Origin: Chelatococcus asaccharovorans
Lineage (GTDB): Bacteria > Pseudomonadota > Alphaproteobacteria > Rhizobiales > Beijerinckiaceae
Direction: 5' to 3'
Length of the DNA: 64,000 bases
Assembly (NCBI RefSeq): GCF_003201475.1
Contig: NZ_QJJK01000003.1
Location: 248,001 to 312,000 of the forward strand
Part shown: one piece after another, positions 58,701 to 64,000 of the stretch
How the letters are laid out: every line of letters begins with the position of its first letter
How positions within the stretch are numbered: position 1 is the first letter of the stretch
The notes under the pieces: generated by a model
Told to the model about the DNA's origin: nothing
Seen by the model: the letters and a program-made list of their open reading frames with translations, nothing else
Database searches by the model: none
Position numbers and translations under genes: made by a program

Positions 58701-59416
58701 CAGAGCAGCCGGGCATCGCCGGCGTTCAAGTCCAGATCGGCGATCAGCTCATTGAGATAGCGCTGCAGCACCGGCGAGAGATAGGCGTCCACCACAGTCG
58801 TATCGCCGCGCCCGACGATCTTGATCAGCGGCGAAATTTCGTGGCTGACCGAAACCTGGGCGAATCCCATCTCGCGTGCCATTTGCCCGAGCTGGCGCTC
58901 ATGTTCGGGATAGCGGTAGGCATGCATGAGCACGATGGCGACCGAGCGGATGCCCAGCGCCTTCACATCTTCGAGCTGAAGGCGGGCGGCAGCCAGATCC
59001 AGCGGAACCTCGACCGTCCCGTCGGCCAGCACCCGCTCGGCCACCTCGAAGACGCGATCATAAAGCGTCTCGGGCTTCTCGATCCGCATGGCGAAAATAT
59101 CCCGCCGCGCCTGGTAGCCGATCTCCAGTTGGTCGCGAAACCCACGGGTGATCATGAGCGCGACCGGCTCGCCCTTGCGCTCCAGCAAGGCGTTGGTCGC
59201 GACGGTGGTGCCCATCTTGATCGTGCCGATCATCCCCGGCGGTACCTTTTCGTCGGGACCTAAACCGAGGAAGGCGCGAATGCCGGCCGCTGTTGAATCG
59301 CGATAAGCCTCCGGATTGTCCGACAGAAACTTCCTGGCCTCGAGCGATCCATCGGGCTTGCGTGCGACGATGTCGGTAAAGGTGCCGCCCCGGTCAACCC
59401 AAAAATCCCAGCTCAT
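55790..59416 (-). CDS. Fused HyuA-HyuB hydantoinase / 5-oxoprolinase family protein
   Basis: ATP-dependent opening of a cyclic amide: 5-oxoproline, N-methylhydantoin or a related lactam. 1208 residues, the fused form. The HyuA half (about 1-690) starts [19 protein letters not shown], with [31 protein letters not shown] and [16 protein letters not shown]. The HyuB half (about 700-1205) has [51 protein letters not shown], a MNNLTFGN-type motif, and the C-terminal PGGGGFGxxxx-like [12 protein letters not shown] 59416 is chosen; a GTG five codons upstream is possible. Precedes the importer on the same strand by 295 bases and is divergent from the MarR-like gene. The exact substrate is open. Confidence 0.93.
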   Translation of the reverse strand: MSWDFWVDRGGTFTDIVARKPDGSLEARKFLSDNPEAYRDSTAAGIRAFLGLGPDEKVPPGMIGTIKMGTTVATNALLERKGEPVALMITRGFRDQLEIGYQARRDIFAMRIEKPETLYDRVFEVAERVLADGTVEVPLDLAAARLQLEDVKALGIRSVAIVLMHAYRYPEHERQLGQMAREMGFAQVSVSHEISPLIKIVGRGDTTVVDAYLSPVLQRYLNELIADLDLNAGDARLLCMTSGGGLTSADRFQGRDAILSGPAGGVVGAARTCEQAGFDRIIGFDMGGTSTDVTHYEGRYERTFESEVAGVRMRAPMMLIHTVAAGGGSILSFESGRFQVGPESAGANPGPACYRRGGPLTITDANVMLGKLRKENFPSIFGARQDQPLDEGIVRERFAALVADAGGGMTEEEAADGFITIAVQNMASAIKTISVARGYDITRYALACFGGAGGQHACRVAETLGMATVVIHPFSGVLSAFGIGLGDLRASRQKSIEEPLALPAMATIASMSVALLAETRASLAAQGVADGEIRDEVSVHLRYKGTDSAIAVKLASREEMRRAFEDEHRQRFGFIQAGHDLVVAALDVESIGGGAVVPDAPCPAPAASARLPERFARIYSQGAWRESRIVRREQLAIGEALAGPALVIEANQTVVIEPGWSGRITERNDLVLTREAVGITASGGDTAVDPVKLEVFNNLFMSIAEQMGVVLQNTSRSVNMKERLDFSCALFDGEGNLVANAPHVPVHLGSMDSSVQAVLALNRGRMKPGDVFVLNAPYQGGTHLPDITVVTPVFDASGETIRFIVASRGHHADIGGVAPGSMSPRGRTIDEEGVYIDAMKLVDQGRFLEGEMRAILAGASYPARNIDENIADLKAQVAANERGSAEVRKMIRQFGEDVVTAYMGHVQDNAEAAVRQVIDGLKDGHFALPMDQGCTIAVSLTIDRTARRARIDFTGTSPQRPDNFNAPEPITRAAVLFVFRMLVGRSMPMNAGCLRPIDIVIPPGTMLSPRHPAAVVAGNVEVSQAVTNCLLGAVGQLGSSQATMNNLTFGNAVSQYYETICSGAPAGPGFDGAAAVHTNMTNTRLTDPEILEARFPVVVEEFSIRRGSGGRGRWSAGDGVRRAIRFLEQLDCAILSGNRKVAPFGVDGGCEGSLGRNGVRRASGLVEELDSSVQLVVHPGDTIIIETPTGGGFGRAVDVAQPNESTPA

Positions 59417-59468
59417 GGCCAATCCCTGCACCTGACGTTGGCAAAACGTTTATATATTATCGATGTTT

Positions 59469-59496
59469 TGTCAATGTTATATCGAAATCTCATTGA
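59469..59496 (-). promoter_or_regulatory. Candidate operator of the divergent regulator/oxoprolinase region
   Basis: TGTCAATGTTATATCGAAAT followed by CTCATTGA matches 55689-55715. The surrounding sequence is strikingly AT-rich (TATATATTATCGATG from 59451), giving TCGAT...ATCGA dyads. It lies about 50 bases before the oxoprolinase start. Confidence 0.65.
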
Positions 59497-59666
59497 AACG
59501 GCAGTTGAGATCGCCGGTTGTGAGCGCCAAGCAGCTGTTGGGGCGCAATGAATGCCGCGGTTCAGACGGATATTTTTTTGATAAATTGCCGGGAATTCGC
59601 TACGCCAAGCGACAGCGATTTTCTGTATGGGTTTACGGTGACCTGCGCCGGTTGAGAGGTGGAACG

Positions 59667-60248
59667 ATGCAAGACCGACCCCCGCAAGACCAACCCCCGC
59701 AAGATCCCCCCCCGCATGACGTCTACGCCGCGCCATCCTTCCAAGCGGGTCCCATCGTCTCGTCGGCGCATCTCGCGGCCAATAGTCAGCTGCCCCAGCT
59801 TTCTGAGTTCGAGTTCGGCCTCATTCTGGCGGGCCACGCCTTCGATCGCTGGATGAGCCGGTGCATGGCGGCCGCTGGGCTTCCTGGCCTCTCGCCGTTG
59901 GAGGTACTTGTGCTGCATTCAGTGACGCATCGTCAGCGTCCGAAGCGCCTCGCCGACATCTGCCTGGTTCTGGGGATCGAGGATTCCCACACCGTGGTCT
60001 ATGCGCTGAAGAAGCTGGAATCGCAGGGCATGATCTATCGGATCCGGCAGGGCAAGGAGAAGCTCGTCCTGATCACCGAGGCGGGGGAAAAGGTCTGCCA
60101 GCGATACGGCGAAATTCGCGAGCGGCTTCTGGTCAGTGCCGTGTCCGCTTTGGGGATGGATCCGAAAGCCATCAGCGCGGTCGCTTCCACGATGCGCGCC
60201 CTGTCCGGACATTACGAGCAAGCCGCCCGGACGGCCGCCACCTTCTAA
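59667..60248 (+). CDS. MarR-like winged-helix transcriptional regulator
   Basis: 193 residues. The N-terminal 45 residues are disordered and carry a Gln-Asp-(Arg/Gln)-Pro-Pro repeat. The core from about residue 50 is winged-helix: GLSPLEVLVLHSVTHRQRPKRLADICLVLGIEDSHTVVYALKKLESQGMIYRIRQGKEKLVLIT. The recognition helix and wing (RIRQGKEKL) are clear. ATG 59667 follows GAGAGGTGGAACG; an in-frame start upstream would read through the operator. Divergence from the oxoprolinase and the paired operators suggest it controls that regulon. Confidence 0.85.
   Translation: MQDRPPQDQPPQDPPPHDVYAAPSFQAGPIVSSAHLAANSQLPQLSEFEFGLILAGHAFDRWMSRCMAAAGLPGLSPLEVLVLHSVTHRQRPKRLADICLVLGIEDSHTVVYALKKLESQGMIYRIRQGKEKLVLITEAGEKVCQRYGEIRERLLVSAVSALGMDPKAISAVASTMRALSGHYEQAARTAATF
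59670..59714 (+). repeat. Three tandem 15-bp repeats at the regulator's N-terminus
   Basis: CAAGACCGACCCCCG, CAAGACCAACCCCCG and CAAGATCCCCCCCCG directly follow the start codon and encode the QDxPP repeat. Confidence 0.9.
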
Positions 60249-60746
60249 TATGCCTTGCATGTCGGTACGGCCGGCGCGGGCGCGTCCTCGGCAGGGCCGG
60301 TCGCGGTTCGCGTTCCTTGAACCGACGCCGCGCAGGTCTCCCGACCCTTCAACGCCCGGCTATAGCGCCCTGCGTAACGCGACAGCATCTCAACATGTGT
60401 CGCGACGGTCGCCGCAATGCGCGCGGGCGGACGCGGTGATATGCCCGCGCCGTTCGGGTTGTGACCCTGCGCGACGACACCCGCGAATGACCCAGCCGGA
60501 ACGCCTTTGCTCTGTCCTACCGACTAGGCGGCAGCTACCATTCAGGCCGGTATCAGATCATTTCCCTGCTCTTGCCGGCAGGTCTGTATTTGTGAATTTT
60601 TCTGCAGAAAAATCGCTAATAATGAAAATGTGGCTTGTAGATTTCGAAGTCACCGATAAGATCTAGTCAACTTCACATCACAGCGGTCGCGAAATTGCGA
60701 TCCGTCGCGCTCCCTTGGGCCGCGGCGGTGGCAGGGGAACCCTTGT
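60249..60746 (+). other. Regulator to second-permease intergenic region
   Basis: About 500 bases with no supported gene. The right half becomes AT-rich and holds an 18-bp perfect palindrome (60596-60613), so the promoter of the permease-tautomerase operon is probably near 60590-60680. Confidence 0.5.
60596..60613. promoter_or_regulatory. 18-bp perfect palindrome, candidate operator
   Basis: ATTTTTCTGCAGAAAAAT, about 135 bases before the DppB-like gene. Symmetry without a stable loop suggests a protein-binding site rather than a terminator. Confidence 0.55.
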
Positions 60747-61664
60747 ATGGGCCGTTACATCGTGCAGCGTCTCGTCCTCACGATTCCGGTGCTCATCGGC
60801 ATCATGCTGGTGTGTTTCTTTCTGACGCGTCTCAGCGGCGATCCGACCGATCTCATGTTGCCGACCAATGCGACAGAGGAGGCTCGTGCCGCCTTCCGGT
60901 CCGTCCATGGCCTGGACAGGCCGTTGTGGGAGCAGTTCGTCACCTTTTTCGGCAAGGGGCTCCTGGGCGATTTCGGCGCCTCGCTGCGCTTCAACCAGCC
61001 GGCCATGAGCCTCGTCTGGGAGCGCCTGGGGGCGACCAGCGAGCTTGCCGCGGCGACGATGGCCATGGCGCTCCTGATCGGTGTGCCGGCCGGCGTTGCG
61101 GCCGCCTATCGCCGCAATACGCCGGCGGACATCACGATTCGTGGCGTCACGCTGATGGGGCAGGCGCTGCCGGGCTTCTATCTCGGCATCATTTCCATCA
61201 TGGTCTTTGCCGTCTGGCTGCGCTGGCTGCCCTCCGGCGGACGCGGCTCCTGGCTCAACCTCATTCTGCCGGCAGCGACGCTCGCCTTCAATCTCGTCGC
61301 GCTGATCGCCCGCGTCACACGATCCTGCATGCTCGACGTGCTGCGGCAGGACTATATCCGCACGGCCCGCGCCAAGGGGGCGCGTGAGCGTACCGTGCTG
61401 TGGATCCACGCCCTCAGAAACGGCTTCATTCCCGTGCTGACGGTGATCGGCCTGCAGATCGGCCTCCTGATGGGCGGCGTCGTGGTGACCGAGACGGTGT
61501 TCTCCTGGCCGGGTGTCGGGAGGCTCGCCATCCAGGCGATCTATGCGCGCGATTTCCCCGTGGTGCAGGCGGTCGTTTTCACCTTCGCCATCATCTTCGT
61601 CTTCGTGAATCTCGTCGTCGATCTCCTCTACGCGGTGCTTGATCCGCGCATCAGCTACAACTGA
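60747..61664 (+). CDS. Second dipeptide-type ABC permease, DppB-like
   Basis: 305 residues with about six helices. N-terminal YIVQRLVLTIPVLIGIMLVCFFLTRLSGDPTDLM, EAA loop RTARAKGARERTVLWIHALRNGFIPVLTV, and the end FVNLVVDLLYAVLDPRISYN are all DppB-type. ATG 60747 follows AGGGGAACC. It is divergent in sequence from the permease at 52869, so it belongs to a different transporter. No ATPase gene for it lies in the window. Confidence 0.92.
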   Translation: MGRYIVQRLVLTIPVLIGIMLVCFFLTRLSGDPTDLMLPTNATEEARAAFRSVHGLDRPLWEQFVTFFGKGLLGDFGASLRFNQPAMSLVWERLGATSELAAATMAMALLIGVPAGVAAAYRRNTPADITIRGVTLMGQALPGFYLGIISIMVFAVWLRWLPSGGRGSWLNLILPAATLAFNLVALIARVTRSCMLDVLRQDYIRTARAKGARERTVLWIHALRNGFIPVLTVIGLQIGLLMGGVVVTETVFSWPGVGRLAIQAIYARDFPVVQAVVFTFAIIFVFVNLVVDLLYAVLDPRISYN

Positions 61665-61673
61665 GGCGGCGCC

Positions 61674-62579
61674 ATGTCCCTGTCACCGACCGCCGACGCC
61701 GCTGAACCTTCCCCCGCGCAGAACCGCTGGCGCACCGTCACGCGGCGGCTCTTCACCAAGAAGGCGGCCCAGCTGAGCCTTGCCATCATCCTGGTCGGGT
61801 TCCTGTTCGCGCTGGTGCCGTCGCTTTTGGCGCCGCATGATCCCTACGCTCAGGAACTCACCCTGCGGCTGCGTCCGCCGGCGTTCATGGAGCGCGGCGT
61901 ACCGGGATATTGGCTCGGTACCGACCAGCTCGGCCGCGATATCCTCTCGCGCATCATCTATGGCGCGCGCATCACCCTCTTCGTCAGTATCTTTGCGGTC
62001 CTCGTATCCGGCGTGGCGGGCGTCGCGATGGGGCTCATCGGCGGCTATTACGGCGGCAAGGCCGATGCGGTGATCCTGCGGTTGATCGACATCCAGCTCG
62101 CCTTTCCGCTGGTGCTGCTCGTCATCGCGGTCGTCGCCGTCGTCGGCCCGTCGCTGACCAATCTCATCATCATCATGGGGCTGTCGGGATGGCCGCGCTT
62201 TGCGCGGGTGGTGCGCGGCTCGGTACTCTCCGTCCGCAACAAGGAATTCGTCGAGGCCGCGCGGGCGATCGGTGTGAAGACGCCGCGTATCATGCTGCAG
62301 CATATCCTCCCCAATGTCCTCTCGGCGGTGATCGTCTACGCGAGCTTCGATCTCGCCCGCATGATCCTCTTGGAAGCAACGCTTAGCTTCCTCGGGCTCG
62401 GCGTGCAGCCGCCATCCCCCACCTGGGGCGGGATGATCAGCGACGGGGCCAAATACATGAGCCTGTCCTGGTCGGTCTCGCTCAGCCCCGGCATCGCCAT
62501 CGCGCTTCTGATCCTGGCCTTCAACATTCTCGGCGACGAGCTCCGCGACGCGCTCGACCCGCAGATTTCCGACAACTGA
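61674..62579 (+). CDS. Second dipeptide-type ABC permease, DppC-like
   Basis: 301 residues. FLFALVPSLLAPHDPYAQEL, VPGYWLGTDQLGRDILSRIIYGARITLFVS, the EAA loop EAARAIGVKTPRIMLQHILPNVLSAVIV, and the C-terminus FNILGDELRDALDPQISDN mark it as DppC-type. It starts 9 bases after the DppB-like gene and is followed 34 bases later by the first tautomerase gene, so transport and tautomerase genes form one operon. Confidence 0.92.
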   Translation: MSLSPTADAAEPSPAQNRWRTVTRRLFTKKAAQLSLAIILVGFLFALVPSLLAPHDPYAQELTLRLRPPAFMERGVPGYWLGTDQLGRDILSRIIYGARITLFVSIFAVLVSGVAGVAMGLIGGYYGGKADAVILRLIDIQLAFPLVLLVIAVVAVVGPSLTNLIIIMGLSGWPRFARVVRGSVLSVRNKEFVEAARAIGVKTPRIMLQHILPNVLSAVIVYASFDLARMILLEATLSFLGLGVQPPSPTWGGMISDGAKYMSLSWSVSLSPGIAIALLILAFNILGDELRDALDPQISDN

Positions 62580-62613
62580 CGTCGCGAACGATCCGGCCCG
62601 GGAGGGCTCGACC

Positions 62614-62835
62614 ATGATCATTTCCATTCAATTCGAGAACAGCCGCACCGACGATACCAAGCGCGCCGGTGCCAAGGCGATGACGGAGGCCGCGGTTGCG
62701 ACCCTCGGCGTCAAGCCCGAATGGGTCACCGTGCTCTACGAGAATTACGACAAGGAGAACTGGGCGATCGGCGGGGAACTGCTGCTCGATCGCCATGCCG
62801 CGCGCGAAAAGGCAGCAAAGGCCGGGAAGCCCTAA
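62614..62835 (+). CDS. 4-oxalocrotonate-tautomerase paralogue 1, lacking Pro-1
   Basis: 73 residues, 4-OT family. It begins MIISIQFENSRTDDTKR, aligned to its neighbour's MPIITIQFDKGRS with the proline codon simply absent, so no N-terminal catalytic proline can form. The Arg of the 4-OT Arg-11 position (in NSRT) and the NWAIGGELLLDRH block (Trp at the Phe-50 position) are kept. A strong GGAGGG ribosome site fixes the start. It follows the DppC-like gene directly. Likely a non-catalytic partner or an altered enzyme. Confidence 0.85.
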   Translation: MIISIQFENSRTDDTKRAGAKAMTEAAVATLGVKPEWVTVLYENYDKENWAIGGELLLDRHAAREKAAKAGKP

Positions 62836-62892
62836 TCCACCGCCGTGTCAGGTGGCGTGGACAGTTGTTCGCGTCGGCCTTGCCGAAGGTCG

Positions 62893-62967
62893 CGGTCATT
62901 CCGGGCTCGGGCCTCTCGGCCCGCCCCGGAATGACGACGGAGGTTCCCATGGCTTCACCGCGGCAAC
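62893..62967 (+). repeat. Dispersed repeat, family 2, between tautomerases 1 and 2
   Basis: GTCATTCCGGGCTCGGGCCT, CTCGGCCCG, CCGGAATGACGACGGAGG, then GGCTTCACCGCGGCA. About 70 bases match, in reverse complement, the copy at 63528, so the pair brackets tautomerases 2 and 3 as an inverted repeat. Its core is a stem-loop. Confidence 0.85.
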
Positions 62968-63029
62968 TGTCGTCCTAGGCCGCACATCTGCAATCACCCA
63001 ACCAACGACCATTGAGACAGGGACATGTC

Positions 63030-63245
63030 ATGCCCATCATCACCATTCAGTTCGACAAGGGCCGCTCCGTCGAGAAGAAGCGGGAAGTCGCCAAGGCCGT
63101 CACCGATGCCATCGTCGCGACGCTGGGCGGCGAGCGCGACTGGGTCACCATCCTGTTCCGCGACTACGAGCGGACGGACTGGGCGATCGGCGGCAACCTG
63201 CAACTCGACCGCCACGGCCCGCTGAAACCCGGCCACCACGGCTGA
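63030..63245 (+). CDS. 4-oxalocrotonate-tautomerase paralogue 2, with Pro-1
   Basis: 71 residues. After Met removal the chain starts Pro-1 (PIITIQFDKGRS), with Arg-11 conserved and Trp at the Phe-50 position (TDWAIGGNLQLDRHG). The Arg-39 position is Thr, so substrate binding differs from classical 4-oxalocrotonate tautomerase. The ribosome site ACAGGGACATGTC sets ATG 63030. It is the only one of the three paralogues with the catalytic proline. The reaction may be tautomerisation, hydrolytic dehalogenation or decarboxylation; the sequence does not decide. Confidence 0.88.
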   Translation: MPIITIQFDKGRSVEKKREVAKAVTDAIVATLGGERDWVTILFRDYERTDWAIGGNLQLDRHGPLKPGHHG

Positions 63246-63291
63246 AGGCCACGCAACATCCGTTCTCGTCACGAACAAGGACATCACGACA

Positions 63292-63510
63292 GTGATCATC
63301 ACCATCCAGATGGAAAGAGGCCGCAACGTCGATACCAAGCGGCGCGCGGCCAAGGCCTTTACCGACGCGGCCATCGCGACCCTCGGCGCCAAGGCCGAAT
63401 GGGTGACTGTGCTGTTCGAGGACTACGAGCGCACGGACTGGGCGATCGGCGGCAATCTGCAGCTCGATCGCCATGGCCCGGGGCTCGTCACGCTCGGCAA
63501 CAAGGACTAG
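63292..63510 (+). CDS. 4-oxalocrotonate-tautomerase paralogue 3, lacking Pro-1
   Basis: 72 residues, start GTG 63292 after AAGGACATCACGACA. It begins M-IITIQMERGRNVDTKRR, again with the proline codon missing relative to paralogue 2, but keeps the Arg of GRN, DYERTDWAIGGNLQLDRHGPG and the overall 4-OT length. It is closer to paralogue 2 than paralogue 1 is. 46 bases separate it from paralogue 2. No in-frame ATG-CCN start is available upstream. Confidence 0.83.
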   Translation: MIITIQMERGRNVDTKRRAAKAFTDAAIATLGAKAEWVTVLFEDYERTDWAIGGNLQLDRHGPGLVTLGNKD

Positions 63511-63527
63511 CCTAGCGCGTGTGGACC

Positions 63528-63598
63528 GTTGCCGCGGTGAAGCCACCGGAACCACCGTGTCATTCCGGGGCGGGCCGAAAGGCCCGAGCCAGGAACCC
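63528..63598 (-). repeat. Dispersed repeat, family 2, inverted copy after the tautomerases
   Basis: CGTTGCCGCGGTGAAGCCAC, then GTGTCATTCCGGGGCGGGCC and AAAGGCCCGAGCC: the reverse complement of 62893-62967 with few changes. Confidence 0.85.
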
Positions 63599-63665
63599 AA
63601 GAATACCAGGTTCAACAACACCACGCTTAACCGGGGAGGCACAGTCCGATGCGCCTTCTTCTCAG

Positions 63666-63745
63666 ACCTCGTGTTCATGGATTCCGGGCTCCTCGCTGAC
63701 GCGAGGCCCGGGAATGACGGCGGGATTCCATCCAAATACAGCATG
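63666..63745 (+). repeat. Dispersed repeat, family 2, copy at 63.7 kb
   Basis: CCTCGTGTTCATGG, ATTCCGGGCTCCTCGCTGAC, GCGAGGCCCGGGAATGACGG and GGGATTCCATCC match 48228-48322 in order. The stem-loop lies between the convergent tautomerase and binding-protein genes and may serve as a terminator. Confidence 0.8.
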
Positions 63746-63820
63746 CTCTCAACAAGAATGGGCCGGGAGAGTTCATCTTCCCGGCCCCCGATTATGTCCG
63801 AAGACAAGGATCGGCGCTTA

Positions 63821-64000
63821 CTACTTGAGCGATGTATTGTAAAAATAGAAGCGCTGGTCGCCGCTTGGCTTGAAGTTCTCCAGCTTGTTGGTCGTGCCGT
63901 AGAATTCAACGCCGGCGAAGAGGAAGATGATCGGCGCTTCGTCATGCATGATGCGCATCGCCTTTTTGTAGATGGCGTCCCGCTTGGCGCGGTCGGTCTC
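63821..64000 (-). CDS. Substrate-binding protein of a dipeptide-type ABC transporter (3' end)
   Basis: The C-terminal 59 residues of a family-5 periplasmic binding protein, reading RDAIYKKAMRIMHDEAPIIF, then LFAGVEFYGTTNKLENFKPS and ending FYFYNTSLK. The pattern of YxxxxxIxxxxAPxIxLF near the C-terminus is characteristic of DppA/OppA relatives. It is convergent with the permease-tautomerase operon and probably supplies the binding protein for those permeases; the rest, and any ATPase genes, lie outside the window. Confidence 0.82.
   Translation of the reverse strand, partial: ETDRAKRDAIYKKAMRIMHDEAPIIFLFAGVEFYGTTNKLENFKPSGDQRFYFYNTSLK

Noticed and set aside
59446-59474. TTGACA inside the 59469 operator read as a -35 box on the minus strand
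   Set aside because: No matching -10 at 16-18 bases; the equivalent copy at 55689 also lacks one, so it is better explained as a protein-binding site.
63519-63842. Plus-strand frame after the third tautomerase
   Set aside because: Built from two repeat elements; no homology and overlapping the convergent binding-protein gene.

Overview
The window is high-GC DNA from an alphaproteobacterium, most likely of the order Hyphomicrobiales (Rhizobiales). Four things point there: a lexA gene preceded by a GTTC-N7-GTTC box, which is the alphaproteobacterial LexA operator; lpxI in place of lpxH in the lipid A cluster; the gene order frr-uppS-cdsA-rseP-bamA-lpxD-fabZ-lpxA-lpxI-lpxB; and an rpsB with a C-terminal helix-hairpin-helix-like extension. 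The genus cannot be fixed from sequence alone. No tRNA, rRNA, CRISPR array, transposase or phage gene was seen.

Layout. 1-4.5 kb: the 5' part of an AidB-like acyl-CoA dehydrogenase on the minus strand, then fabD-fabG-acpP-fabF for fatty-acid elongation. 4.5-12.5 kb: a type I secretion cassette (HlyB-like ABC exporter, HlyD-like adaptor, and an RTX-type protein of about 1170 residues with an internal duplication), bracketed by related REP-like palindromes. 12.5-20.8 kb: small accessory genes. These are DoxX, a small lipoprotein, an acidic repeat protein, dgoK-dgoA for 2-keto-3-deoxygalactonate use, a small helical protein behind an SOS-like box, an MFS transporter divergent from a LysR regulator, and a META+MliC lysozyme-inhibitor-like protein. 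20.8-26.3 kb: dnaE and an ABC-F ATPase. 26.3-41.2 kb: the translation and envelope block (rpsB, tsf, pyrH, frr, uppS, cdsA, rseP, bamA, lpxD, fabZ, lpxA, lpxI, lpxB); dxr, often found here, is missing. 41.2-47.8 kb: gltA, gltX, comEC and lexA.

48.4-64 kb is a catabolic region. On the minus strand a fused HyuAB-type oxoprolinase/hydantoinase is followed by a complete dipeptide-type ABC importer (binding protein, two permeases, a fused double ATPase), a FAD monooxygenase and an NADPH-FMN reductase. A MarR-like regulator is divergent from the oxoprolinase. Near-identical 27-28 bp sequences lie upstream of both the oxoprolinase and the importer, suggesting one regulon. To the right is a second pair of DppB/DppC-type permeases with three tandem 4-oxalocrotonate-tautomerase paralogues. 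Only the middle paralogue keeps the N-terminal catalytic proline. The window ends in the C-terminus of another binding protein on the opposite strand.

Two dispersed palindromic repeat families, and several in-frame 12-15 bp tandem repeats inside genes, recur across the window. The most unusual items are the proline-less tautomerase paralogues, the shared operator of the oxoprolinase/importer regulon, the RTX cassette, and the SOS-like box before an undescribed 81-residue protein.
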